Shown piece by piece: positions 43,795 to 52,650 of a stretch of 64,000 nt of DNA. Under the pieces are notes generated by a model that was not told the origin of the DNA, made no database searches, and worked only from the letters and a program-made list of their open reading frames with translations. Source of the DNA: a virus; the IMG/VR virus record IMGVR_UViG_3300028840_005764, positions 62,001-126,000 of that record; one strand, 5' to 3'. The position numbers and the translations under genes are program-made. The stretch's first letter is position 1. Each line of letters begins with the position of its first letter.

Positions 43795-43985
43795 GGTTGA
43801 TCCTCCTCGGTCAGGGGTGGGTGCAGGTGACAGTCCTCACCATGCACCGGGCACGTGGTGTGGAACCTGGCCTGCTCGGCGCCGCACACCTGGCACACCC
43901 AGCGCCCCACGTCATCGAGGCGCATCCCGCGCAGGCCTCGGGGATCGTCGCACGTGCAGTTCCAGCAGTAGCCATTGGCAGTCAT
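43791..43985 (-). CDS. Small Cys-rich protein
   Basis: 64 residues from ATG 43985. Cys pairs CWNC, CQVC, then CPVHGEDCH. Overlaps both neighbours by 4 nt. Confidence 0.6.
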   Translation of the reverse strand: MTANGYCWNCTCDDPRGLRGMRLDDVGRWVCQVCGAEQARFHTTCPVHGEDCHLHPPLTEEDQP

Positions 43986-44170
43986 CGGTTCTGCCCCCAG
44001 ACCTCGGGCAGGAACCCGCCCTTGCACAGCCAGCCGTGCAGCGCGTCGAGGTGGTTGACCAGTTCGATCACCTCGTAGTCGTAGCACCCGCCCTTCGAGT
44101 CGCAGCCGTCACGCTCGGCGATGTCCACACAGATCTGCAGGATCTCTTTGAGACAGGCGTTGGGGTCCAT
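43982..44170 (-). CDS. Unknown small protein
   Basis: 62 residues from ATG 44170, AGGACAAG leader. Helical with Cys near CDSKGGC. Translationally coupled to the next gene. Confidence 0.55.
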   Translation of the reverse strand: MDPNACLKEILQICVDIAERDGCDSKGGCYDYEVIELVNHLDALHGWLCKGGFLPEVWGQNR

Positions 44171-44189
44171 CACTTGTCCTTTCTTGTTG

Positions 44190-44396
44190 TCATGACGCCA
44201 CCACTCTTTGCACCGACCGGACACCAGCGTAGAAAAACGTGGTGCCGCTTGGTCTGCGCACGTGGACCTTCACAGTGTTCTCACCGTAGTCCTCGACGCG
44301 CAGCACATAGTCGATGTTCTCAGGCTTGCTGCCATCGCCCCACACCACACGGTCACCGGGCACGAGGTCAACGGTCTTTTTCTCGATGGTCTCCAT
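44190..44396 (-). CDS. Small beta-barrel-like protein
   Basis: 68 residues; VDLVPGDRVVWGDGS near the start is typical of small SH3/KOW-type barrels. Function unknown. Confidence 0.6.
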   Translation of the reverse strand: METIEKKTVDLVPGDRVVWGDGSKPENIDYVLRVEDYGENTVKVHVRRPSGTTFFYAGVRSVQRVVAS

Positions 44397-44405
44397 GTTC
44401 TCTCC

Positions 44406-44425
44406 CTAGCCCAGCGATGGGCTAG
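44406..44425 (-). terminator. Hairpin containing the UAG stop of the 44422 gene
   Basis: CTAGCCC and GGGCTAG enclose 6 nt. The stop codon of the gene at 44422-44652 lies in the 5' arm of the RNA hairpin. No T-run follows, so it may protect the 3' end or mark the gene junction rather than terminate. Confidence 0.5.
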
Positions 44426-44652
44426 TACAGTATCACTCCCATGCTCAGCTCTTCGCAGTGCCGGGGCGCGTCCTCCAGCTCCAGGCCCAGGCGACCAGCG
44501 GCCCAGCCCACCTCGACCATGACATCCTCGCCGCAGGCCAATGCCGGGCAGGGCTCAGCCATCCCCCGTCTGCTGTACTCTGGCAGGACCTCCACCTTGA
44601 TGTTGAGCTTGTGGAGCTCGGTGGCGATCTTCATTGCCTGGTACAGGGTCAT
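44422..44652 (-). CDS. Unknown protein, paralogue of 47130
   Basis: 76 residues: MTLYQAMKI, EVLPEYSRRGM, a Cys-containing centre, EVGWAAGRLG and a final GVILY. The protein at 47130 has the same order of motifs. Both genes end in a UAG-containing hairpin. Confidence 0.65.
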   Translation of the reverse strand: MTLYQAMKIATELHKLNIKVEVLPEYSRRGMAEPCPALACGEDVMVEVGWAAGRLGLELEDAPRHCEELSMGVILY

Positions 44653-44670
44653 GCTGAGTCTCCCTCGTTG

Positions 44671-44688
44671 TAGCCCATCACTGGGCTA
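44671..44688 (-). terminator. Hairpin containing the UAG stop of the 44686 gene
   Basis: TAGCCCA and TGGGCTA enclose 4 nt, again taking in the stop codon of the upstream gene. Confidence 0.5.
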
Positions 44689-45063
44689 GTAGTAGTCGTC
44701 GGGATCGGGCGCCTGGTCCCAGGCGCACTCCATCAGCTCATCCAGCTCCACGGCACAGACCTCGCCGTCGGCCCACTTCACCACCACGATGTCGACGTGC
44801 AGCGCGCGGTACTCGCCGGGCTTGCCGTAGACGGACGAGAGCTTGATCATGGTGTCCTGGTCCATGTCCAGGATCTCGTGGGTTTCGCACTCGACGTCGT
44901 ACACCTCGAAGTCTCCACCCTCTTCGGGGTGGCAGTCCTCGGGTGGCCCCCAGATCTTGGCGGGGATCACGGGTGTGGCGTAGGCCTCGAAGCGCAGGGT
45001 GCGCTCACCATGCCGGGGGCCAGTGACGATCTCGTGGTGGTACTCGAAAAAGATGGTGCTCAT
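44686..45063 (-). CDS. Unknown acidic protein
   Basis: 125 residues, strand-rich and acidic, ending PDPDDYY. Not recognised. Confidence 0.6.
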   Translation of the reverse strand: MSTIFFEYHHEIVTGPRHGERTLRFEAYATPVIPAKIWGPPEDCHPEEGGDFEVYDVECETHEILDMDQDTMIKLSSVYGKPGEYRALHVDIVVVKWADGEVCAVELDELMECAWDQAPDPDDYY

Positions 45064-45064
45064 G

Positions 45065-45280
45065 TCAGCTCTCCTCTCGCTGGATCCCGGTCAGGTTGCG
45101 CAGACGACGGACCTGTGCGACAGACACCAGGCCCAGCTGCTCGGCGACCTCTACCTCGCTCAGACTACAGTCGGACAGCAGCGCGTTGCGCAGGCGCTGG
45201 CGCTCGCGCTCCGCCAGGTACTGATCGGCGGCGCTGATCGCCTCGCGTGCTTTCTGCTGCCATCTTTCGTAGTCTGTCAT
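45065..45280 (-). CDS. Small HTH-like protein
   Basis: 71 residues; coiled N-terminal helix then a possible HTH (LSEVEVAEQLGLVSVAQVRRL). Adjacent to the 44686 gene without a gap. Confidence 0.6.
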   Translation of the reverse strand: MTDYERWQQKAREAISAADQYLAERERQRLRNALLSDCSLSEVEVAEQLGLVSVAQVRRLRNLTGIQREES

Positions 45281-45367
45281 TGATCGTCCTCCAGCTTTCC
45301 ATTATGCACGAAACGCTTATTTCATCAACATTTCTTTTCTTTATTTCATAACGTGTTGATATCTAGC

Positions 45368-45841
45368 CTATTCCTCGGCTAATGCGTACAGTGCCCAACT
45401 GCCCCCGGGCGCCGTTACCAGACCGGTGCCAGCGCATCGATCACAGCCTGGACACGGATCGTCGCTCACGTCGCCAAACTCCCAGCGCACCACTCGTTTG
45501 CCGCGCACGATCTCGGCCACCTCGCGCCCATGGCAGTTGCACTCGCGCTGGGACTCCGGGAGCACAGCACAGCTCGCCACGAGTCGGTACCGATACTCGC
45601 CCTCGCGGTACGCTGCTGGCCATTCGCAGCTGTAGTTGCCGTGTGCATACACCGTGCACGACAGGCCCCAGTAGTCGTTGCCAGTGAAATAGTCCAACAC
45701 CCACGGCACGTAGTCCGGATCCACGTTGTCCCACACGCCCCAGGCGCAGGCCTCGAGGGCCTTGGGCGGGGCCTCGAATTCATAGCCCCCGGTGTCGATG
45801 CCGTAGCCTATCGTGAGGCTAAGCCGCTGTTCCTCGGTCAT
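45368..45841 (-). CDS. Unknown protein with C-terminal Cys cluster
   Basis: 157 residues from ATG 45841, overlapping the upstream stop as ATGA. C-terminal CNCHG and CPGCDRCAGTG resemble a DnaJ-type zinc motif half. Function unknown. Confidence 0.6.
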   Translation of the reverse strand: MTEEQRLSLTIGYGIDTGGYEFEAPPKALEACAWGVWDNVDPDYVPWVLDYFTGNDYWGLSCTVYAHGNYSCEWPAAYREGEYRYRLVASCAVLPESQRECNCHGREVAEIVRGKRVVRWEFGDVSDDPCPGCDRCAGTGLVTAPGGSWALYALAEE

Positions 45842-46170
45842 TGTCGCATCTCCTTTCGCACGGGCAGGCTGAGTAGTTCCACCACCGTCAGGGCCACGGA
45901 GTGCTCGAGTTCTGCCCACGGCAAGCCCTCTGACACGTTGTCTGGCCACATGGCAGCGATCATGGGCTCGCCCGTTTGATAATCGGTGTAGTATTGGAAC
46001 GGTATGAGCTCACCATTCATGGTGGCCATGCCAATGATCATCAGCTGTGGTTCGTCGCCCGGCTCAGGCCGGGAGCAGTGCCAGTGCACGATGACGCCTC
46101 GCACTTCACCCTTGTGCTGCCCGCGCTTCACGGTGTGGAAATACAGGTCAATGGCGTCTGAGCTCAGCAT
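45838..46170 (-). CDS. Unknown protein
   Basis: 110 residues, strand-rich; coupled to the following gene by ATGA. Not recognised. Confidence 0.55.
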   Translation of the reverse strand: MLSSDAIDLYFHTVKRGQHKGEVRGVIVHWHCSRPEPGDEPQLMIIGMATMNGELIPFQYYTDYQTGEPMIAAMWPDNVSEGLPWAELEHSVALTVVELLSLPVRKEMRQ

Positions 46171-46254
46171 GGCTTCTCCCTTGGCTGTTGGTGAGAAGAC
46201 GCGGGGCCCTGGTACTTTCTGACAGCAAACATCAAAAAAAATCAGCCTTTCTTT

Positions 46255-46776
46255 CTACCTCAGACCGTAAGTGGTCATTGTCGTAAAAGCGCTCAGAAGT
46301 TCTTCAAGCGTGCACGTGGTTCTGTCGGGTGGCCGCAGTGCTGAAAAGATCGTGTACCAGTCACGCCACCACCACGTGATGTCACGATAGCGCAGAGCCA
46401 GGTAGCAGCCGTTGGGCTCAGGGCGCAGAGCACGGCACACCAGCGGCCTGCGCCTCCACGACAGCACGCAGCCCCGGGCGCCGAGCATGCTGCATTGCCC
46501 CAGGATATGGCCTGTGCACGGCCCGTGGTACGGTAGGTCCTCGAACAACTCGTCGGTGGTTCGTGGTCGGACAAAGTACCGGCGGCGCGATCCTTCGGTC
46601 GGACCTCGCACCCAGTCCAGGGCCCAGCGGCCAGAGGCCAGGGCCTGCATCACGAGCTCAACACTGTGATCGAAGTCCGCGGGGTGCGCTGCACCGGGCT
46701 CGGTATGGCAACAGCGCCCGCGGCACACTTGGCACAGGACCGTTGGCCTGTACACGGCTATGTCAGCCCCGGCCAC
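46255..46776 (-). CDS. YkgJ-like Cys-cluster protein
   Basis: 173 residues from GTG 46776, chosen to avoid overlap with the upstream gene. CQVCRGRCC near the start, then CSMLGARGCVL and CRALRP match the zinc/iron-chelating YkgJ (UPF0153) pattern. Activity of this family is not established. Confidence 0.6.
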   Translation of the reverse strand: MAGADIAVYRPTVLCQVCRGRCCHTEPGAAHPADFDHSVELVMQALASGRWALDWVRGPTEGSRRRYFVRPRTTDELFEDLPYHGPCTGHILGQCSMLGARGCVLSWRRRPLVCRALRPEPNGCYLALRYRDITWWWRDWYTIFSALRPPDRTTCTLEELLSAFTTMTTYGLR

Positions 46777-46778
46777 GG

Positions 46779-47075
46779 CTAATGCCCACAACACGGGTAG
46801 TCGATGCACCCGCAGCTGCAACCGATCCGCGACCCGTCCTGGAGGTAGACCCCGTAGCGATCGAAGTGTGAGGCCACGGCGCCGGGCGAACGATCGCCAC
46901 GCTCGTACGCCGTGCGGCCGTCATATCGTCCGTGGTTCACCTCGTGATCCGACTTCTCGCAGTCGACGCACGCAACGCGCCCCCCGCCGTACCACTTGGC
47001 GCGCGTCCCCCGCCGCAGACGCCAGCCACAGTGCACGCAGGTCCCCGCGTACTTCAACGTGATGACTCGTGCCAT
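46779..47075 (-). CDS. Zinc-ribbon protein
   Basis: 98 residues from ATG 47075. CVHCG and CVDC form a ribbon like PARP-type or TraR-like fingers; the C-terminus is CSCGCIDYPCC. Not further recognised. Confidence 0.6.
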   Translation of the reverse strand: MARVITLKYAGTCVHCGWRLRRGTRAKWYGGGRVACVDCEKSDHEVNHGRYDGRTAYERGDRSPGAVASHFDRYGVYLQDGSRIGCSCGCIDYPCCGH

Positions 47076-47114
47076 GTCCAGACCCAACCCTTCTAGCCCC
47101 TCACGGGGCTGCTG

Positions 47115-47132
47115 TAGCCCTTGTCAGGGCTA
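47115..47132 (-). terminator. Hairpin containing the UAG stop of the 47130 gene
   Basis: TAGCCCT and AGGGCTA enclose 4 nt; the stop codon of the upstream gene is in the stem. A second TAGCCCC/GGGGCT pair lies just downstream. Confidence 0.5.
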
Positions 47133-47366
47133 GTAGAGGACGACGCCCGTGCCCAGTGCATCGCTCCTCGACGGTACCTCGCGCAGCGTCATTCCCAGCA
47201 CGCCACACGCCCAGCCCACCTCAGTCCAGCAGTCGACGTCGCAGTACAGGGCGACACACGTCTTGCCGTACATGCACCGCCCACTGTACTCTTCCCTGAC
47301 CTCGACGCCATCAACCCCAGCGTCCTCGAGCAGTCTCACGATTTTGTGTGCCTGGTCCAGTGTCAT
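47130..47366 (-). CDS. Unknown protein, paralogue of 44422
   Basis: 78 residues: MTLDQAHKI, EVREEYSGRCM, Cys in the centre, EVGWACGVLG and a final GVVLY. Duplicate of the 44422 gene with about 40% visible identity. Confidence 0.65.
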   Translation of the reverse strand: MTLDQAHKIVRLLEDAGVDGVEVREEYSGRCMYGKTCVALYCDVDCWTEVGWACGVLGMTLREVPSRSDALGTGVVLY

Positions 47367-47402
47367 GTCGCGTTCCTTTCTCTGGTTTGAGGTGTTCGGG
47401 GC

Positions 47403-47618
47403 TCAGGCGTCCCACGTCTTGACGCAGGTGCCGTCGATGTACGCCGTGATGTGCAGCACACCGTCGAGGTCCACGCCCATTGCGTCCCGGAGCTCGGCGT
47501 GCAGCGCCATCTCCGTACCGGCCTCTGCCAGCAGCCGGCCGTCTGACCACGCGAGGTGCTGGCCCCTGCCCTTGTACGTGGAGTGCGTTGTGTAGATGCC
47601 AGTTGTGCCTGTTGCCAT
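47403..47618 (-). CDS. Unknown small protein
   Basis: 71 residues behind GGAGATCGACC. Thr-rich start, mixed fold. Last gene before a 1-kb gene-free stretch. Confidence 0.55.
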   Translation of the reverse strand: MATGTTGIYTTHSTYKGRGQHLAWSDGRLLAEAGTEMALHAELRDAMGVDLDGVLHITAYIDGTCVKTWDA

Positions 47619-48608
47619 GGTCGATCTCCTTTAGCCCTCAACGAGGCTGGTTTAGCTTACCAAACAGCTATTCTAAAGCCTTATTCAACAATGTCAACAA
47701 AAAAAGTGTAAATAAAACCACAACAAGTTCCTATCACCGTTTATCCCGTAGTATACAAAGTATACTACATCGGATATCTCACCTCTAATCTAGCCCACCG
47801 CACGGCTAAAAACGCGCCCGCCCGCAGCCAGCCACCAGCCCCGCGCTGTTCCCCCACCAAATAGTTCCAACTACCACGACTATCACTGCTGTACTCCCCA
47901 CTACCCACTACCGTAGTACAGTACCCTGTACTGATATGTACTCGTTTTGAGGGTTTCGTTGTTTCCCTTTATATATTCTTTGTGCATTATGCGGTGTGCG
48001 GCTTTTCACGTGTGTTGTGTTGTGTGTCGGTCGTGTGGGTGTACGTCAGTGGCCACAGGCTCACAGTTTACAAGTTTACACAGTGGTTGTGGGGTGGGTG
48101 TGGGACGTGGTTAAACACCCCAAAACACCTGCCGCCACACCTCATCGAGGCCGTCAACCCCCAATTTTGACGTTTTTTCTGTCGCCGTTGAACCTCCTGT
48201 GTCGAGAGACACCACCCCGTTTCTATAGTACGTAGTACTACGGGAAAACTTTGGTGACTTTCACAGCCCCGCATAGGGCTGTAGCACCTGCACCTCAGGC
48301 TAAAAGTGTTTTAGCCGCAGCTAAGGCTAACTCAGCCTTGCACAGGTTTAGCCACACGTTATGCTAGTGTCTCGTTTTGACGCTTTCACACCTCCGGCTT
48401 AGGCACCAGCCCATCACTAGGCTAACGCCGAGTTAGTGTATCACTTTGGTACAGGGTTGATCCCGGGCTCAGCCCCGATAAAGCCCTACGTCATCAGCCA
48501 CACCTTAGGCTAAAAGCTCCTTGACTTTGACGGTTTTGTACCTTGCCTTTAGAGACACCTCCAAATATTTCGACCTCGGTTTTCAGCCTCGCTCTTGCAC
48601 CTGGCCCC
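47619..48608. other. Gene-poor 1-kb stretch rich in TAGCC/GGCTA pairs
   Basis: No convincing gene on either strand. Contains many copies of TAGCC paired with GGCTA, several TTTTGACG words like those upstream of the following genes, and short GTAGTA palindromes. It may hold promoters and decayed gene remnants. Confidence 0.5.
47748..47768. promoter_or_regulatory. 9-bp palindrome GTAGTATAC
   Basis: GTAGTATAC and GTATACTAC flank AAA. Related GTAGTACTAC and CAGTAC/GTACTG palindromes occur near 47930 and 48230, suggesting a shared operator. Confidence 0.45.
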
Positions 48609-49106
48609 CTACGGCATGCACACCCAGACCGGGGTGCTGCTGGTGCCCGCCACCCGCGTGACCGACGAGAACACCTCGCACAGCTCAGCCTCGATCTCTG
48701 ACGGTCTCAGGTCCGCCTTTCGAGGGCTCTGTGGGTAGTTGCACACCACGGATCCGTCCCACGTGCAGGCGTCGAACAGCTCACGGATCGTGATGCGCAG
48801 CATGGTGCGCGAGCTCAGTACGTTGAGCACGTTGCTGGCATACACCAGGGTGTATGTGCGGCTGAGCGCTCGGGTGTCGTGCACGCCTGGCCTGACGTTC
48901 TCCCCGAAGTCGTAGGCTGTGACGTCCAGGCCCCTGGCCCTTAGCATCTGCGCGTGTTGCGCCGTGGTCCCGGATCCGAAGTCTAGGATTGTGTCCTCGG
49001 GCCTGGCGATCTCCAGCACCATGCGTGGGACGATGGCCTTGGCACCCACGGCACCTGCGCCCCGGCTTGTGGCGTTAGCCACCTTGACATCAGCGGTCGA
49101 ATACAT
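48609..49106 (-). CDS. SAM-dependent methyltransferase-like protein
   Basis: 165 residues. Motif I DFGSGTTAQ, an acidic residue after strand 2 (VTAYDFG) and a conserved VYASNVLNVL segment fit a class I methyltransferase. Substrate unknown; no NPPY motif, so not an obvious adenine-DNA methylase. Confidence 0.65.
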   Translation of the reverse strand: MYSTADVKVANATSRGAGAVGAKAIVPRMVLEIARPEDTILDFGSGTTAQHAQMLRARGLDVTAYDFGENVRPGVHDTRALSRTYTLVYASNVLNVLSSRTMLRITIRELFDACTWDGSVVCNYPQSPRKADLRPSEIEAELCEVFSSVTRVAGTSSTPVWVCMP

Positions 49107-49123
49107 GGAAACACCTCCACATC

Positions 49124-49132
49124 TTTTGACGG
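49124..49132 (-). promoter_or_regulatory. CCGTCAAAA element upstream of the methyltransferase gene
   Basis: Minus-strand CCGTCAAAA lies 18 nt before the ATG at 49106, next to the GGAGG. The same word sits 15 nt before the next gene. Confidence 0.4.
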
Positions 49133-49145
49133 TTTTTGACCGGCC

Positions 49146-49373
49146 TTAGCGCACCACGCCACAGGCGCACCCCGTGCACCCACACAGGGCGCGCCGCACA
49201 CGGCGCACACGGCGGCGCATGGCCCCGTCCCCGTTGTCTGCCAGGTGGCAAACGTAGGTCCACACGTCACACCCCAACGCCTGTGCGTGTGAGGCCACGG
49301 TCTGTGGCACGCGCACCCGGGTCTCGGTGCCGTGGAATGAATTCGACAGGGTCACGGTGGTGGTCTTGCTCAT
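49146..49373 (-). CDS. Unknown small protein with Cys-rich tail
   Basis: 75 residues; the C-terminus alternates Arg and Cys (ALCGCTGCACG). Not recognised. Confidence 0.55.
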   Translation of the reverse strand: MSKTTTVTLSNSFHGTETRVRVPQTVASHAQALGCDVWTYVCHLADNGDGAMRRRVRRVRRALCGCTGCACGVVR

Positions 49374-49387
49374 GTTCGCGCTCCTCT

Positions 49388-49396
49388 TTTTGACGG
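49388..49396 (-). promoter_or_regulatory. CCGTCAAAA element upstream of the 49146 gene
   Basis: Same word as at 49124, 15 nt before the start codon; a variant CCATCAAAA stands 15 nt before the gene at 49472. Confidence 0.4.
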
Positions 49397-49471
49397 TCCC
49401 CAGCCCGCCGTTAGGGGTGGAGCCGGGCTGTTCTGTGGCACAACCCGGTGGAAGCCTAGGGGCAGGCTAAT

Positions 49472-49993
49472 CTAGCCTACGGCCTTGGTCAGCACCTCGG
49501 CACCCGCCCGCACCACGAGGTCCTCCACGCGCTCGACCTCCGCACTTTTGACGGATATGGACCCGCGCTTGTGCTGCGGCGGGAGCTTTGACGTCACCTC
49601 GCGATCGAAGCGCTCCATGGCATCGGTCACGCCCTCCTGCTCCAGGACAGCGTTGCGCGCCTTGGTCCCCTGCTTGCCGATTTTGATGGCCTCAGGGATC
49701 GCCTCTGCGAGGTAGCGCAGGGCGTCGTCACGCGTGATCCCCATGCGACGGATGAGGAGCGCACACACGATCGTGAAGGGGATCGACGTGGTGGGCTTGG
49801 CGTCGGGCACATCACGGCCCTTGGCGAACTCCCCGCACACGTGCACGTGAAAGTCAAAGGAGTGCGCGCCCGTTTCGAGGGCATCGCGTGCGCCGTTTAC
49901 CGTGTCTTTGCTCCCCCCATCTGTGAGGATCTTCGCCAGGGCGACGATCTGAGTGGAGGTGAGGTCCGCGATCTTGGTGGTGTTCTTGGCCAT
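49472..49993 (-). CDS. Unknown protein
   Basis: 173 residues from ATG 49993. Helical; a Lys-rich start and repeated Ala/Glu helices. Stop is embedded in an AGGCTA/TAGCCT hairpin. Not recognised. Confidence 0.6.
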   Translation of the reverse strand: MAKNTTKIADLTSTQIVALAKILTDGGSKDTVNGARDALETGAHSFDFHVHVCGEFAKGRDVPDAKPTTSIPFTIVCALLIRRMGITRDDALRYLAEAIPEAIKIGKQGTKARNAVLEQEGVTDAMERFDREVTSKLPPQHKRGSISVKSAEVERVEDLVVRAGAEVLTKAVG

Positions 49994-50084
49994 GGTACGC
50001 GCTCCCGTTTTGATGGGTGCCCATCTCCCCGTTAGGGCATGGTGAGGGGTTGTTCTTGGGCACAACCCCACAAAGCCCGGGACT

Positions 50085-50891
50085 CTACTCGCTCGCGCTC
50101 AGCGCGGCGCTCAGCTTCGCCTTGCGTGCACCATGCGCAGGGAAGCCCACGATCCCCTTGCGCTGGCGTTGACAGAGCTTGCACGTGGCACACGTGATAT
50201 CATCGCGCACCGCAGCAGGACACACGCCCACGGTGCGGCCCGCAGGGGTTTTGACGGGTTTGTCGGTGCCCATAGGGAGCACGCAGACCACGGGCGCGAT
50301 CTCAAGTTCGGCCAGTGCGTCCACTTCTGCCAGGTTATCCGCGCTCAGGTTTACCGTGAATCCGCTTTCATTCATTGCCTGGATCACGGCCCTATTGTGC
50401 GCCGCATTTTCCTTGCCCGTTTCTCCCAATACGTCGTGATGCGTATACGTGAACCCCCCGCGGTTTGCGCCCACGGAATTTGCCTGGCACAACATGGCAG
50501 CAGACTCTGCGCAGATGCGATCGGGGTTGTCTTGCTCGGGGCGCAGATCTCCTAGTTCATTGTGTCGCCAGATCGTGACGCTATCCGGATCCATCTCTGC
50601 CACGGATTGGCAGAAATTTGACCAATTTGAGACGCTGTTATAGGCGCTGGCGTCGACGCGGTCCCAATGAAATCTACAGTTTCCCCCCTCCCCGTAACAA
50701 CCCCCCGATCCACGGAGCGGGCAGACGATCGGGCAAGTGGAACGGCTCGAACGGCTCACCGGGATCTCACCGGTTTTGATATTCTTTGAGACGTGGGTTA
50801 GTTGGTGCGTTGTCGGGCTCGCATTGCGTTTGGCGACGGTGAGAAGTGCGAGGAAAAGAGCGGCGATCGTGTTCTTGATCTCTGTCATCAT
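50085..50891 (-). CDS. Cys-rich phage/plasmid protein
   Basis: 268 residues. The start (HQLTHVSKNIKTGEIPVS) is followed by a Cys core CPIVCPLRGSGGCYGEGGNC and a later CATCKLC cluster. I recognise the Cys core from plasmid and phage proteins of unknown function; an Fe-S or zinc site is possible. GC-rich. Confidence 0.7.
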   Translation of the reverse strand: MMTEIKNTIAALFLALLTVAKRNASPTTHQLTHVSKNIKTGEIPVSRSSRSTCPIVCPLRGSGGCYGEGGNCRFHWDRVDASAYNSVSNWSNFCQSVAEMDPDSVTIWRHNELGDLRPEQDNPDRICAESAAMLCQANSVGANRGGFTYTHHDVLGETGKENAAHNRAVIQAMNESGFTVNLSADNLAEVDALAELEIAPVVCVLPMGTDKPVKTPAGRTVGVCPAAVRDDITCATCKLCQRQRKGIVGFPAHGARKAKLSAALSASE

Positions 50892-50957
50892 GGCTTGATC
50901 CCTTCTGACGTCTTATGAAAACTTGGTGTGTTTTCTGCGCCCGTTTGCGTGTCTTGT

Positions 50958-51518
50958 TTAGAACGTTCCCCGGTAGTTTCCAGCGCCATCCCAGAACAAG
51001 CGCGATCCGTCGGGCGCGATCGTTCCCTCGTCGTCAAAGTGCCAACCGTCGACGCTGGCGATCGTTGCGGCAAGCTTGCCGATCGCGTTTTCTGTTTCGG
51101 TGTAGTGACATTGCGCGTAGTAGAGACGATCGCCCATGGTTTCGCACGTGCTGTCATCATATGGCACGTGGATCGGTGCGTGCGCCGCTTTCTCGTCGAG
51201 ACGATCTGCCATTGTCCCGAAGATCGGCGCGATCGTCGCGTTGTCTTGCGTCGCCAGCGCTTCCTGAATTTGGCCACTATGATCGCGCCGATCGGCGCGA
51301 TCCTTGCGCTGGCGCGCTTCTGATTTGTACCATCGATCGTCTTTGTTGAGCTTGCGCGCGTGCTTCGGAGTGCGATCGATCGCGTTCGGCGCCACGGACT
51401 CGAACAACTTGCGATCGCGCTTTGCTGCGTTGCGTGTTGCTGTTCTGCGCGTTGCGCGCTTGCGGTTCTTTGGTGCGCTTGTGGCCAGTGTTGCGAGTGT
51501 TGCGAGTGTTGCGAGCAT
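50958..51518 (-). CDS. Unknown protein with LAT tandem repeat
   Basis: 186 residues from ATG 51518 (GAGGGAAAC leader). Begins with four copies of L-A-T encoded by a 9-nt tandem repeat, then a basic region, then a C-terminal domain with HYTETENAIGKLA. Not recognised. A competing frame (50888-51277) is a shadow. Confidence 0.6.
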   Translation of the reverse strand: MLATLATLATLATSAPKNRKRATRRTATRNAAKRDRKLFESVAPNAIDRTPKHARKLNKDDRWYKSEARQRKDRADRRDHSGQIQEALATQDNATIAPIFGTMADRLDEKAAHAPIHVPYDDSTCETMGDRLYYAQCHYTETENAIGKLAATIASVDGWHFDDEGTIAPDGSRLFWDGAGNYRGTF

Positions 51519-51550
51519 CGTGTTTCCCTCGTGTTTCGTGGTTTCTCGTT

Positions 51551-51871
51551 TCAATCCAAGATCGGGCAATGGCAAATTGCGGTTCTGTCTTCGCGCTTTG
51601 CGGGTGCGCTGTTGAGTTCAACAAAGAGGCTTGCGTGATAGGCCTCAAGTTCGGTTTTGATGCGCTCGCACCTTGCCACGGCGATCGGGTAGAGACGATC
51701 GCAAGCTGCGAGCGTGCGCGCTTGGCACGCTTCGGGTGCCCAGTATGCATGCCAAGCGGCGATCGTTTCGGGTGCTACTTGTACTGTGTGCGCAAGTGGC
51801 AAGCGCTTGTGATTGGCGATCATGCTGGCGACGGCAAGAGCGGCGGAGATACAAAGCAAGATCGTGATCAT
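51551..51871 (-). CDS. Membrane-anchored small protein
   Basis: 106 residues. Hydrophobic start (residues 3-20) acts as signal anchor; three Cys later. GAGGGAAACCAC leader. Function unknown. Confidence 0.55.
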   Translation of the reverse strand: MITILLCISAALAVASMIANHKRLPLAHTVQVAPETIAAWHAYWAPEACQARTLAACDRLYPIAVARCERIKTELEAYHASLFVELNSAPAKREDRTAICHCPILD

Positions 51872-52650
51872 GTGGTTTCCCTCGTGTTGATATCTCTTTA
51901 TATCACGCTTTAGAGCGTGATTAGATATTTTTTTAATAACGTATTGATATCATTGAAATCTTAGCTCTTGTCTAGGCTAGTATTTCGTGTTGTGTGTGCA
52001 TATGTCACATTAGCCTACATGCAAGCTAAGTTATTGAATTCATTGACTAAGCAATGTGATCTCATTACCCTATAACTTCACATAAAAGACCTATAACTAT
52101 CGGCACAACTTATTGTTATTATTATACAATCTCGACCATAGGCAAAAAAACGGTTTTCGATTGTGTTTTTCCAATGTCCTACATGTAGGACAAGGTATAC
52201 AAATGGGGGTGGATGTAGTATGGCGGGCGCGCCCCTACTACCTTGTCCTACATCTAGTTTGTGGTGCTCGTTTCACTTGTTTTGGTATAATACTTGCTAG
52301 AAAAGTGAGACAATACCTACATTTGTTTACACACATAATTATATATAACTTATGCATAATTTATATATCATTGTACCTATGGCACCATATATATATGTCG
52401 TGCTGAGAGCTCCTAGGATGCTCTCTAACGAACGAAAAAATCGGAGATATCAGCCTATGGATAGGCTTGCGATCGTCCAATACAGAGGAAATGTGATCTA
52501 AATCACATTTTAAAATATATCTTATCACTGCCTCAAAACGAGACGATCACTAGTGTGTCAAATTGCGACAGTGCATAGCTTATCGCTAGGCTACCCAAGC
52601 CGAGACCTAGGCTAGTCTAGCAAGTATCGTGCCAAGCAGTGATATTGAGA
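51872..52650. other. Gene-free stretch
   Basis: No gene supported on either strand. Holds repeated TAGCC/GGCTA words, the inverted repeat at 52183 and a GAGAGC/GCTCTC hairpin near 52405. Confidence 0.5.
52183..52253. repeat. 15-bp inverted repeat with GC-rich palindromic centre
   Basis: ATGTAGGACAAGGTA at 52183 and its perfect complement at 52239, with the palindrome GGGCGCGCCC between. Could extrude as a cruciform; possible regulator or origin element. Confidence 0.6.
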
